64,000 nucleotides of DNA from Hirsutella rhossiliensis (taxonomy: Eukaryota > Ascomycota > Sordariomycetes > Hypocreales > Ophiocordycipitaceae). Below are positions 43,526 through 54,229 of the stretch, piece by piece (positions within the stretch are counted from its first letter, which is position 1; every line of letters starts with the position of its first letter). The translations under genes and the position numbers were made by a program. The notes under the pieces were generated by a model. That model was not told the origin of the DNA, made no database searches, and saw nothing but the letters and a program-made list of their open reading frames with translations. The stretch is taken from assembly GCF_020360975.1 (NCBI RefSeq), contig NW_025408670.1:3224001-3288000 (forward strand). Reading direction: 5' to 3'.

Positions 43526-44999
43526 CCTATAGCTTTATACGTATAACGAACCTTAAAGAAACACGGTATACCGCTTCTAAATAAGTTAATCGTTAGTCTT
43601 AAGGGTATTCTATTAATTAATCGATCTAATAAGGCGTTTATATACTAATTTCGTTCGCTAGCTAGGGCTAGGATATATATTACCGATCGTAGAGCTCGAT
43701 AAGAAGCTAATGCAATTTAACGGCGCGATCGGTGCTATTAACGGCATATATATCCCTACGTTCGTCCCTAGGGCTCGTTAGAAGAGATTCTAGTTAAGGA
43801 AGAATAATATCTTATAGAATATGTTCGCGGTAGTTACTTTCGACGGCCTCTTTAGCTATATTCTTGCCGGCGCTAAGGGCTCTATCTACGACTCGTCGTT
43901 ATTACGGATTGCTCTTATAAAGAGCTTTACTTTACTAAGGGCCCGTTTTTTCCTTAGCGATGCTAGGTTCGGCTTAAGGCGTGGCGTAATCGTACCGTAC
44001 GGCAATATACGATATTATCTTACCGACTAGGCCGAGGTAGGTAAGAGGCCAGAGAATCCTTACGAGATCTTTAACCTACGGCACGCTTAGCTTCGTATAA
44101 CGGTTAAGTAGGTCTTTAGTCGCTATAAGCGGAAGTAGAAGATAATTCGGTATAGTGCGCCCGAATATAGCTTCGTTAATTAGGTTAAGCTTATATACGC
44201 AGTAATAGGGCTCTTTAACTTCGTCTAGATAGGTAGGAAAGACCACGAAGAGAGAGAGAGAGAGGAAGAAGCTTGCCTAACGAGTTAGGAGCTTAAGGCC
44301 CTTAATAAGGCACGCGCACGAGCTGATTCTATCGTTATAGGCCGTATAGGCAGTGAAATGCGTGAGCTTATCTCTGGCTGGCTATAGGAGATATACTAGA
44401 CTATTCTAGCCCGGCGAGAGCGTAGAGATAATACGGATAAGAGCGATAAGAGCGATAATAGCGATAACGGCAATAAAGACGATAAAGACGATGAAAATAA
44501 TGCCCTATATATGGCCTAGGGTGGTGTTGTAGATAAAGAAGGAATTAAAAGATAAGGGCAGCCGTATACGGCTGCCGCACCTATAGGCATAACTTATAGC
44601 CTTAACACTATAAAAATAACTACTTATTAAGATTATACGAATCTACTATAATTATCTCCTTAACCTACGCCCGCTTAGCCTCGCCCGTACTAAGGGAATT
44701 CTATACGAGGGGATTTATAGGATCTTGCTTTAACTAGGCTATAACTTTTAGCATTAACTATATACCTTCTATGGCGGCAAGCTATATATAGTCTTAGATA
44801 GCCTTTTCGAGATCCTCTACGCCCTATACCCTTATAGAGATCATATATTGCTTCGTTTAGCCTCCTTAGGCTATAAGGTTAGTAAGAAGACTAACGATTT
44901 CCTCTATTTACTACTATTGCCGCCCTTTCCTCTTCTTTAACTATCTTAGCCTTAGATTTAGCGATAAACCGCTTAGAGTTAACGAAAGCCTCGATCTTA

Positions 45000-45735
45000 G
45001 AGTAGTTGCCGATAGCGGAATAACCGAGCTATTAAAATAAGAGCCTCCTTCTTCGTTGCGGCGTTAAAAAGCTCGTGCCGATAGGCGTGCTAACGGACGT
45101 GGTGTTTCCTCACGAAAAGGATTATCAATATCATCACCAGCCGCTTCGTCGGGCGCCTAAGACCCCTCTTCCTCGTTAGTTAATTCCGATTGCCGTCGCT
45201 AATACTAACTGCTAGCATTAAGGAAGCCGGCATCGTCATCAACCTTAATAACTATATAGCCGGCCGGTAAGTCGTTCATAAAGATCTTAACCCACGAGTT
45301 AAAGGTAATAACCTCGTTAATTAAGAGGCCTTGCTTAATAACCCAACCCGCGAGATTAGGGAATTTCGCCTTCAATATATCCTCGTTGGCCTTGCTTATC
45401 GTGATCCTCCCACTCTTAGGGTCATAAACAGTGCCTAATAGATCCTCTGCCTCTCGGAATACCCGCCAAAACTAAAGCAGGTTGCGATACTTATTATCAA
45501 GCATCTTAAAGCTCTAGCGGCGGCGAGGAAATTCGATCTTAAGCTTCGGCACGAATGACTCAAACACTGGCTTCACAAAGGCCGCCTTCGAGCTATTAAG
45601 GAGCCCATCGTAGCGGGCTTCAAGTAGCAACTCGAGGAACCTCAAGGTCTATTGCTTGGTCCATCGCTGGCTAGGCTAACGGGCCTCAATAGGTTAACTA
45701 GCCTTAACGGGCTAACTTTCTAACGAAGAAGGCAT
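45000..45735 (-). pseudogene. Harbinger second gene: Myb/SANT-like DNA-binding protein
   Basis: From ATG 45735 the minus strand reads QRWTKQ, then LRFLELLLEARYDGLL, KAAFVKPVFESF, FKMLDNKYRNLL, FWRVFREAEDLLGTVYDPKSG and KANEDILKAKFPN. This is the Myb/SANT-like module carried by Harbinger partners, which helps the transposase bind the TIRs. About six in-frame TAG/TAA stops stand where Gln or Trp would fit, consistent with RIP. Confidence 0.75.
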
Positions 45736-45896
45736 CGCGATAGCTTCATCTAATACAACAAATGCGGTCACGATCGTTATATACTACGAAAAACACGCGG
45801 CGGGGACCTAGGCGGTGAGGAATGCAGCCGACAAGGATGTAAGATAGTACTTGGGAAATCTCGCGCTAACTTTGTGTGGAGCAAGTCTCTTACCCC

Positions 45897-45935
45897 GTCC
45901 GCCTTATTTTTTTTAAGGCGTTGTGGATCAGGGCC
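45897..45935 (-). repeat. Harbinger right TIR
   Basis: 39 bp, an exact inverted copy of the left TIR, followed by TTA at 45936-45938. Confidence 0.95.
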
Positions 45936-45938
45936 TTA

Positions 45939-46942
45939 ATCAAGGTTGACACTCTTGTATACAAGGAAAACTCCCGTGCATTCTTGTAAACCTTGGTAAG
46001 GTAGGTCAACAGTTCCTTGGCCGACCGTCCGCCAAGCGTTATAGCAGCCCTTGCGCATGGTACATTATCATTGTGTTAATGCTGAATGAAGTCAGCATCC
46101 TGGCGCATATGACTGGCAACGTACAGCCGCCCGGCCCAGCTTCGACTTCTTTTCCCACAGAAGTGGCAATTTTCTTAATATTGCGCCCCACAAGATGGTC
46201 ATGCTAAGAGGCAATTCAGCGGCGGGTTGACGTTGACTCTAAAATCCTCCAGCACCGCGATTCTCCCTCGTTGTTACTTGGTGGACTCCTGTCCTCCCTT
46301 CCACCTTGGACGCATCAGAGAGGCAGTCACGAGATGACCAACCAGGTAACTCACTATTTAATGAGCAAGATGATGATTCTATCCCATTCGACATTTTGGA
46401 CTCCAGTCTGCTTGAGGCCTCACGCACGACCCTTGTGCCTCTGGTATCCCCGCCGGCATAACGTATGTTGCCCCTCTCCCCCACCCGCGCTTAGCATAGC
46501 CTCGAATAAGATGAGGGTAGCATGGAATTTGGCCCCTATCAGCTGTCACGACTCGTACGTGTGGAGGACCAAGGTTATTTAACAGGTAAATACGAAGACT
46601 TCAAGCACACACTGTACATGCCGCGCTCCTTGCTGTGGAGCTCACTGTACAAACCGCACTGTAGGGTATATGCCCAAGACTCATCCCACTTGTTATCCGG
46701 CGAATGCCAATTCTGGGCAAGCCAGGGACATGGCTCGGGTAGAGCTTGGCGTCGGCTCTCGACGCAGTTATTTATACAGGACTCCGTCGCCTGTTCTGAA
46801 GGAAGAAGAAGCACGCCCATCGCCCCCTACCTACACCCTTCTATCCCCATCCATACCTAATAATTCGTCGTTGCCCTAGGTCCCTTAGGCCGTTACACTC
46901 GTTTCGTCTCTCGCTCTCTCCCGCATATTAAAAACCGCCATA
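45939..46942. other. Intergenic: right flank of the transposon island and promoter of the secreted-protein gene
   Basis: No gene is supported. A pyrimidine-rich stretch (46820-46920) precedes the ATG at 46943. Confidence 0.45.
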
Positions 46943-48103
46943 ATGGTCTCCAAACTGTCCATCGTTGTTGGCATCGCCGCCACGTTGCAGAGCGCTGTTG
47001 CACAGGAGCCCATCAAAGGGCCTCTCGACAATTATCCGGCCGACAATATCGCGACCCTGGCCCCCTTTCCTGGATACCAGGATGACCACTGCGCGCCTGC
47101 AGGCCCCAACATCCGTTGGAACGCTACTTACTTCCCCTGCCGCTACACCATGGAAATGGACCGCGACTGTGCCAAGCCGGTGGATGCGAACGCCCCCTTG
47201 GCAGATAAGCAGGCCAAGTGGGAGGAGCAGCGCAAGTGCCTGTGCGTCGAGCACCCCGACTACTTCGACGCTGCTGGTAGGGGCTGTGTTGGCTGCAAGA
47301 AGGCCTATCAACTCGAGACCGAAGGAAACTACAACCAGTATATCGGTCGTTTCAAGGCGCTCAAGGGCGAGGCTTACTGCGAGGCCAAGGTCCTGACAGG
47401 TGACTATGCCAAGCACTACGCCGACCTCGATTCCCAGTACCCGGCAACTTACGAAAACATGCCTACGCCGTTGCCCCCGAAATCCATCCCCGTTGAGGCG
47501 TACTGGGACCGTGACAATAAGAACAAGGAGTTTGCGCGGCCCGATGCCAAGGCCAAGGCCAGCACCACTGAAACGGGCGTCGCCAACCTGCCGCCCGTCA
47601 TCATGAACAGATTCGGCTACGTCGAGTCGTCGCCGGCCACCAACAGCTCCAAGTTTACCAAGACCAAGCAAACCGCCGTTGGTGCCGCCATCATCGTCAA
47701 CAGGCAGATCATCGCCAATGCCGAAGGGTGGAAAGTCGTCAACGAACCCCAGCAGCCAATTGTTTACAGGTTCAACGACGACTTCCCTATCACGGAGTTC
47801 CGCTCACCCGAGATCCTCGTTGACTTTTCTCCCTGCTCCTGCGCCAAGTCCGTCGTTCCCGCGGGCAGCCAGCCGGTCATTAACGAGAAGAGCATCCAGG
47901 TCTTTACTGAATTTGTCAAGACAGTCGGATTCACCGTTTCTGAGCAGCCGCAGCAGCAGTGCCAGGGCTGCACAGTTTATGTGGAGCTGAAGACGCATTC
48001 CGACTCTGCCCTGAGCTCTGGCAGCACCACCCCCGTCACCGTTGAGAACAAGGCGCAATTGACGGTCGAGGGGAACGCCCAAGTCAAGGACATTTCTTGC
48101 TAG
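46943..48103 (+). CDS. Secreted protein of unknown function
   Basis: Single exon, 386 residues. MVSKLSIVVGIAATLQSAVA is a typical signal peptide with cleavage likely before QEP. The mature part has about a dozen Cys, including a cluster CLCVEHPDYF...GCVGC, a SPCSCAK pair, QCQGC and a terminal Cys, which suggests disulphide bonds. Two N-glycosylation sequons are seen (NAT near residue 61 and NSS near 234). No transmembrane segment or GPI signal is evident. I do not recognise the family. It lies about 1 kb from the transposon island, a setting often seen for secreted effector-like or cell-surface proteins. That is inference only. Confidence 0.85.
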   Translation: MVSKLSIVVGIAATLQSAVAQEPIKGPLDNYPADNIATLAPFPGYQDDHCAPAGPNIRWNATYFPCRYTMEMDRDCAKPVDANAPLADKQAKWEEQRKCLCVEHPDYFDAAGRGCVGCKKAYQLETEGNYNQYIGRFKALKGEAYCEAKVLTGDYAKHYADLDSQYPATYENMPTPLPPKSIPVEAYWDRDNKNKEFARPDAKAKASTTETGVANLPPVIMNRFGYVESSPATNSSKFTKTKQTAVGAAIIVNRQIIANAEGWKVVNEPQQPIVYRFNDDFPITEFRSPEILVDFSPCSCAKSVVPAGSQPVINEKSIQVFTEFVKTVGFTVSEQPQQQCQGCTVYVELKTHSDSALSSGSTTPVTVENKAQLTVEGNAQVKDISC

Positions 48104-49136
48104 ATCCGGAATCTCCCTTGCAAACCTCCTGCCTGCGGGCAACCCCGTGTTAAAGCCCAGCCGTCCGGGCGTATTTCCTTCCTGTATAATAATTGATTAA
48201 CCACATTACAAGAGACGGGAGCCTGAACGTCTAAATTTCGGCTTCTTTTGTCCTTTATATGTAACGGCTCAGTAAATGTAAAGTAGTTAATTATGTTAAA
48301 GGCCGGGAACGCTCCCACGAGCTTTCGCGGCGATCCAAAACCGTCGCAACTACGGTACTATTTCATTGATAATAGGGTGGATGCTAACGGCTCTGGAAAA
48401 GTACAATGGAAGTCGGCGTCCTGTCCACTTCCTGTCTGCACAAAGATTTAAATGGATGTCATGCCGTGTGTCTGCGGGAAGCAAATACTGCCGTTCAAAA
48501 TCAGTCAGGCCGTGCGCCCTACACCACAAGCGTCTGGTAATGTACCGTCCTTGTGCCATCATGACCGTCTTCAAGTCGTCCATGGAACAGCCAGCCAGAA
48601 GTCATGTCGACATCCTCAGTCCGGCGCTATCCACTCCTGAGGTACATGACCCATCCGTCCAGAAATGAAAAGGGAATTGAGTGGTATCGGAAAAGATATG
48701 AAGTGGGTGAAATGCGGACGTTTGAAGCCGACGGTCGAATATCTGGTTATTGCGGTGTCCAGCACCAGCTTATGGAGCTGGGTAAGGAACGAGTATACTG
48801 TATAACGAGCGCGAAATAAATGGGCGTGGCACTGATAATTAACCCCATTACCATTCGCTATACGGATAGAGAAGCGCGGTTTCATGTGTCAGTTGAATCG
48901 ATGCCTGAGGATCCAAAATTTGGCAACCCCTTGCCTTGCTCAACAAGGCTCCCTGGCCTCCGTTCCTGCTGGGAGGTCTCGTGAACAAGGCGCTGAAAAT
49001 CACAAAAGGCATTGTGACATCCATCTCGCTTCCTGTCACGTTGAAATACTGCAGCATCTCGAGGCCTCGATTGAGTCTACCTTCATGGTTTGTCCGGTCG
49101 GTGCCTCCTTCAATACTTTCATGCCAATGCTGACCA
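48104..49136. other. Intergenic, 1 kb
   Basis: 3' flank of the secreted-protein gene and upstream region of the kinase-like gene. Open frames here show no known domain. Confidence 0.45.
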
Positions 49137-50061
49137 TTGTTTAGAAAGTCGAGTCGTTCGATGCATGCACGGGACGGACCGCGAATGCTGAGCCTGGGTA
49201 GCACCGGGTGCACGTTCAGGTTGACCGACTATGTCGTCGTCAAGAAGGTCCGCCCGGGCCGAGAAGCCAACATGGCTCAAGAACAGCATGTTTTTGCCAT
49301 ACTTGAGAGCCATCCTCCCTCGCCGTACATTATTCGACGATTCTACCGTACCGAGGAGATGATATTCTTGGAGTATGTCTCGAATGGGGATCTCGCATCC
49401 CTCCTGAGGGATCAACAGCTGAGAGACGACCTGTCGTCGGGTCACAGGGATTGTGAAAGGACAACCTCTGGAGTGCTGCTTTATGTGAATGAAGCAGCTT
49501 GGGGCTGCTGCCGCTTGGCTGGAAATGCTCGGGCTAGCCCACTGCGATATTCGTCCTGGAAACATGCTCCTATGTGACTCCGGGCGAGTGAAGCTTGCAG
49601 ACTTTGACCGTACAATCAGGATAAGGGACGATATGTTGTCCGGAGCAGAGCAATTTGCAAGACTACTCGGCGACGAAGGCGGTCTGGACTGTGGGACCTA
49701 TGGAAAGGCCGGCTGCCGGTCCGAACAGTTCGCCATTGGGTCAGTGTTCTATTCATTGACTCGTGGTTATGACCCGCTTGAGGACGAATGGTGGGGTCCC
49801 GATCATGGCCCAATTCGAATGCAGAAGCTGCAGAAGATGGAATTCCCGCCTGTAGGCCGCTTGGGATACGATGGGATTATACATAACTGCTGGCATGATC
49901 GATACCAGTCCATCGCAGATCTCTCGGCGGACATTGCAGCTTTGGACCAAACTGCCTGGGAAGCCACTTGCGAAGATGATTTTCTCTGGATCAAGGCAAG
50001 GATACAGGAATGCGAGACAACGGCTCGGAGCGGTATCCTGGAAAAACTCATCACCAGGTAG
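49137..50061 (+). pseudogene. Fungal protein-kinase-like gene with a frameshift
   Basis: The N-lobe lies in one frame (49137-49486): DYVVVKKVRPG with the lysine, a QEQHVFAILESH helix, IFLEYVSNGDLASLLRD as the hinge. The C-lobe lies in another frame from 49489 to the stop at 50061: LAHCDIRPGNMLL (HCD in place of HRD), LADFDR (DFD in place of DFG), GTYGKAGCRSEQFAIGSVFYSLTRGYDP. The two halves fit together directly (…VLLYV then MKQLGAAAAW) with no phase-correct intron, so a one-base indel near 49486-49489 is likely. This family of small atypical kinases is frequent in hypocrealean genomes. It is a pseudogene or a sequence error. Confidence 0.75.
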
Positions 50062-50180
50062 TGGTGCTATTCTCGAGATACATGACTCCTGCTCTCTTGC
50101 CTGAAGCAGCATGGCTTCACTGGATACCTTCTGGCGCCATCATCGAGAGATGCCATGTCCTTGGTCTAAGACGATCGAAC

Positions 50181-50684
50181 TCATCTACCGGCCGCATTTC
50201 TGACAAATCCCTTGCTCGCTATGCAGTTGTCGCAAGGATCATGTTCCACCGTAGACCCAAGATACTCTGTCCGCTTGACAGTGCCACAATTGCCGCAGTT
50301 GTCTGGCCATGGAATGGTCATACCAGGCTCTTCGATGACATGCTGGCAAAGCTTCGTCTTTCGAGGGATCAAGACCTTGCACATTTTGTAACTGGACTTC
50401 TCAGCTTGACCGGATACCCAAGGGCTTGCGAAACACTTAATGGTCTGGGACTCTGTATAGAGCTGGAAAACAGTTGGCCGTTGTGTAGAGGTAGTGAATG
50501 TATTTGCCGTCGAGCATTGGCTCTTTAAGTACTCGACAGACAGCCAACCGTGCAGAATCTGAAGCCGCCGTGTAGCCGCGCGAAGAACGTCACGGTGCAG
50601 TGCGGGGGAATATTTTGCGCCTATAAAGCCTTGCTCAAGGCCACCGGCTATGGGAGACTTTAAGCCGAGGCTCTTTGTATTCAT
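50181..50684 (-). CDS. Hypothetical protein with C-terminal double CxxC
   Basis: A minus-strand frame with a plausible start at ATG 50684; an in-frame ATG also exists at 50789. The C-terminus reads LCQHVIEEPG, then PDNCGNCGTVKRTEY, then DPCDNCIASKG, a pair of CxxC motifs that could bind zinc. Short fungal proteins with a similar tail occur in this kind of accessory context, but I cannot name the family. It converges on the kinase-like gene 120 bases away. Confidence 0.4.
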   Translation of the reverse strand: MNTKSLGLKSPIAGGLEQGFIGAKYSPALHRDVLRAATRRLQILHGWLSVEYLKSQCSTANTFTTSTQRPTVFQLYTESQTIKCFASPWVSGQAEKSSYKMCKVLIPRKTKLCQHVIEEPGMTIPWPDNCGNCGTVKRTEYLGSTVEHDPCDNCIASKGFVRNAAGR

Positions 50685-50789
50685 TGCTGGTTCTTGAGGT
50701 TGTTTCCCATCACACGCGGTAGCAGAGCCGCAAGTGTAGCTTGACTCCCCAGTCCGAAAAAAGTGCATCGAGATATCGAAGAGAAGCAT

Positions 50790-52379
50790 CCGACGAATCC
50801 CGGACTCTTATCTTTCACCTGAATTCTATATCATAGCTGGTTCCATACCGGATGAGCAATCCAGCCACTCTCGTCAGCGGAATAGACTCCATCCTAGAAT
50901 TAGACAGGCCCCTGACCAGCCTGGTAAACGTACCCCAAAATTCGAAACCCCGGCGCAGGGATATTGCTCGACTTAAAAGTCCTCTTGCGGTTCACAGCTT
51001 GACTTTGTCGAGTCCTGCTGAAGTGTCCTTTGGCAGGTGTGATGCAGCTAGCTATATGCCGTTTTATTTGTATCACAAAACACTACTAACCAGGGTAAAG
51101 ATACTTTTCTGTCCCAGCTATAGTTATGTCCGCCTTGATTTTTGAAGCATTATGGATCGGGCCCTGAAAACGGATCTTTCTGGGAAGGGGGTCACATGGG
51201 GACACGAGGCCCCACCGCCGTATTCCAGAATGCTGCCTATTTGGGAACTCACGATAGCTTCATTTTTCTTTCTCCATAGCGCGAGACCAGCACACCCTTT
51301 CACCCATGCCTTTGTATGAAATACTGTCTATAGTTACCATGGCAGTGGCAGTAAACCCTCCTTCTCTTCACCTAGCTATAGATATAAATCACAAAGATCG
51401 TAGACCAAGCCCTTCCACGCCGCCTGCACCTCACTCCTTAGCCCACCGCCAGAGACTCATTTATGTCTACGGAGTCCGGCTCGAAGGATGGCAGACTGAA
51501 GGAGTGCGGACAGGCCGGGGGGCTGGCTGGGAAGAGCAGCGAGCAGACTGGGTGTTACATTCAAGGAGGCTGATGGAGTCCATACTGGTACGCTTACACA
51601 ACAGTACAATACACAGGAGAACGGTCTGAGGGGACGTGACATCACAAGAACTGAGATGGTGTGGCAACCCAAACTGCAAGGCACCTGATCCCGAATTTCT
51701 TGCCTGTTTTGACAGACTTCGTCCACACCAATGCTCTCCGGCTCAAACCCGGGTGTGGAGGTGGTGGGTAACAGGAAGAGAAAATAGCACTATGTTATTA
51801 AGTGAGAGGTTTCGATATACGTGGTATCAAGTGAGAGCTTAGAAGTCCGCAGTCGTCTTCTCCGTCGTGGCGTGCCGGAAGCTTAAGAACTCGCGTTCAA
51901 GATGTAAACGGGGCTAATACTACGAGCGTGACCTTTCATGCTACACAGTGGACGGTAGAATTATGAGACGCTAATCAGCGTGCAGCTATTAAACACCAGC
52001 CGGTGCACAGCCAAGGTTCCATCCCCCTGGTTCGACCAGTACGCATGTACAAGTAAATACGTACAGAGTACAGTACACGCGGTAATCCGTCTCCACCCCT
52101 GGCACAGGCGTCATCCTCTCGAGCCTGGACCCCTAAGTTGCCAAGTACTTGCACCCCGTACCTGCTGCACTCATTCTTGACCTGTCAACTCCCTCTCGTT
52201 CACTCTCCCCCCCCCCCAACATTCCCATCTTCCGTCGCCCTTGCTCATCTCTGTCCACGCTTTTGCGGAATCGATTTTTTGCCACAGTCGCCTCTCGCTT
52301 CCCCCTCCCCCAATCCCGGATCACTCTGTCCTTTCTCCCATCTGCAGCGCAGACAGACCTCCCATGGCCTGAACGTGTC
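50790..52379. other. Intergenic, 1.6 kb
   Basis: No gene is supported. It contains the GTACAGAGTACAGTACAC word near 52068. The end (52190-52370) is a C- and T-rich leader for the Eos1 gene. The frame is open upstream of 52380 but low complexity, so it is not included. Confidence 0.45.
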
Positions 52380-53638
52380 ATGGCGACGATTGCCCGCCCT
52401 CAGCACCGGGTCTCGTCCACCGCACCCTCGTCTTCCCTCGCCAATAAGCGCCGCCCCGCCTCGGCCGCCGCCCGCTCTCCGTCGTCGCTCTCCGACCCCG
52501 ACTCCAACATCCCCCCCGCCGTCTCGGCCTCGTCGACGCCCACGCCCACGACATCGTCCTCGGCCACTCCTCCGCCCTCCGTCTACCCGTCCTTCCTCCA
52601 GCCCCGCGTCGCCGTCGTCCTCAAGGTGCCCCAGCCCTGGCACCCTTGGCTCTTCGCCCTTCGTCTCTGCTCCATCCTTCCCGCCCTCTGGTGGGGCCTG
52701 CCGTCGGCCCTCCAGCTCCTCCTGCGCCTGCTTCCCGGCACCGGCCGTGTCCTTGTCGTCCGCTCAGGCTGGAACGAGTCGCCGTCGCCCCTGTGCGATG
52801 CAAGCAACCACCACGACCCCCGCCATGCCGACGGCGCCGTCCCTTATGCCTTGACCGAGGGCGCCCTCGCTACCATCTGGGTAAATACATGCATATGCCG
52901 TACCCGGCACGCTTCCCCATGGCCTCCTGCCGTGACGCTCGGAGTTCCCGTGCTCTTCGCTAATCATGGCTGCTGCTGTCCAGTGCTTTGCTTGCGGTTA
53001 TCTATCCTTCTTCTTCACCGACTGTCTGATGTCGAGGTGGTACGTGCTGGTGGCCGAGGACAAACAGCTCCTGGTAGCATGACCCGACCACTGACACGAA
53101 ACTCCTCAGGCTCATCAACTACACCCCGCAAGCCACCATGGTCCGACTACTCACAATCAACGCCGTCAACGCCTACGTCACCCTGACCGTCCTCTCCCTC
53201 ACCGGCGGCTTCGACGACCCTCGCCTTCTGCTTCCGGGGTGGATCGGCATAGCAACCGTACGTCAGGTCGCCCCGTCCCCTACCCCTCTTCTCTTTTTCG
53301 GCATCGTCCAATGTCTCGCTCTGGCGTATACACGTGGCCGTCTGCTCTCGCGGTGGAAAACAAGGAGAGCAAGCCCTGCTGATCTGCCGCTGCAGACCCT
53401 GACCGTCTGCTACCACATCACGCACCAAAAGATCAACATCCGCAAGGAGACGGTCACGTCCATCAACGTCTTCTCCATTGCCAGCTACATCACCATGGTG
53501 ATACTGCTCGTTCACATGCACTCGTATCTGGCCGATTATCCCACCATGCCCATCGTCGCCCGAGGCCGTCACCTGTGGAACGAGACCGCCGTCCTCCTGG
53601 CGCACATCAAGAGCGTCATTGAGCGTGCCGAGCTGTGA
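52380..53638 (+). CDS. EOS1: Eos1-like ER membrane protein for N-glycosylation
   Basis: Four exons, 52380-52880, 52984-53039, 53110-53257 and 53396-53638, with introns of 103, 70 and 138 bases, give 315 residues. After a Ser/Thr/Pro-rich N-terminus of about 75 residues comes the conserved start of the family (LQPRVAVVLKVPQPWHPWLFALRLCSILPALWWG). Further membrane segments follow (YLSFFFTDCLMSRW, VNAYVTLTVLSLTGGF, SINVFSIASYITMVILLVHMH). Yeast Eos1 is an ER protein needed for normal N-glycosylation. The third intron is a multiple of three with no stop, so its retention would add 46 residues; splicing is preferred because GIAT joins directly to TLTVCYHITHQKINIRKE. Confidence 0.88.
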
Positions 53639-54229
53639 CACTGCGTCCTCGTGCAAGGGCGGGCTGGTGGCGAAGCGACATCTTGTTTGAGGTGCCTTGC
53701 TCGGGTTGTGTATGGAGCCGTTTTTAGGTCTTGGGCGTACAGAGCCGGCGTCGGGGGTAAACTGGGACTGGGCTAGCGTTGCATCACGGCGTTCAAGGGC
53801 ATTTACGGCAGAATATCATGGTTGGGGAGCGTGGCAGCCTTGCGCACTTGCTTTATTGATCTAGGCTACGGCTGGACTTGTCCAAGGAGTAAACGAAAGA
53901 CCGACAAGCCGTCATGCTATCTTGGCCCGTAGCCCTCCTTGTGGGGGGTGTGGGGTATGTGACGCGCATCACTGCGTCTTGTTGGGCGGCAGCGGAGGGC
54001 TGGCCAAACCCCCCACACGATCTCCCATCTAACTGAACAAAAAAAAAGGTCTCGCGGTGGACGCACGGCCGTCGTCCCTCAACGATCGGGGCTGGAAAGA
54101 GCCCTGGTTGATCGGCATATCTGGCGAGAGGCGCAACACGCTGGGAGCGTTTTCGTCCCGACCGTTCTCGGCATCAGCTTGCAACGGGTAGCAGGCAGCC
54201 GCGGGCAGGGCGACGGCGCATCGCGAGCT
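53639..54229. other. Intergenic between convergent genes
   Basis: 3' flanks of EOS1 and the eIF1 gene. Nothing else is seen. Confidence 0.5.

Larger units (their letters stand above)
36187..44550 (+). pseudogene. Harbinger transposase, interrupted by gypsy and RIP-mutated
   Basis: The N-terminal half runs from about 36187 to 36549 (WLLAAPNLIFNDLFRMLKAVFCRLYRWL, then VEQKILVFL). The frame resumes exactly after the second TSD copy at 43531 (YNEP, RNTVYRF) and continues to about 44550. The DDE_4 domain shows GAINGIYIPTF, GSIYDSSLL, LSDARFGLRRGVIVPY, RPENPYEIFNLRHA and a Glu/Arg-rich C-terminal coil. The first catalytic Asp (GAIDG in the family) is Asn here (codon 43740-43742), a change explained by RIP of TpG to TpA. 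There are many stops of TAG/TAA type at former Gln and Trp codons. It is inactive. Confidence 0.85.
35854..45935 (+). mobile_element. PIF/Harbinger element (two genes), split by a gypsy element
   Basis: Perfect 39-bp TIRs (35854-35892 and 45897-45935, outer end GGCCCTGATCCACAACGCC) are flanked on both sides by TTA (35851-35853 and 45936-45938), the canonical 3-bp Harbinger target duplication. Inside are a DDE_4/PIF-type transposase on the plus strand and a Myb/SANT-like gene on the minus strand, the classic two-gene arrangement. Removing the 6,976-bp gypsy insert and one copy of its 5-bp TSD leaves about 3.1 kb, the usual size. Much of the body has RIP-type mutations while the TIRs are intact. 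Confidence 0.93.

Noticed and set aside
52149..52379. In-frame upstream extension of EOS1
   Set aside because: It is pyrimidine-rich leader sequence. The conserved protein begins after the ATG at 52380.
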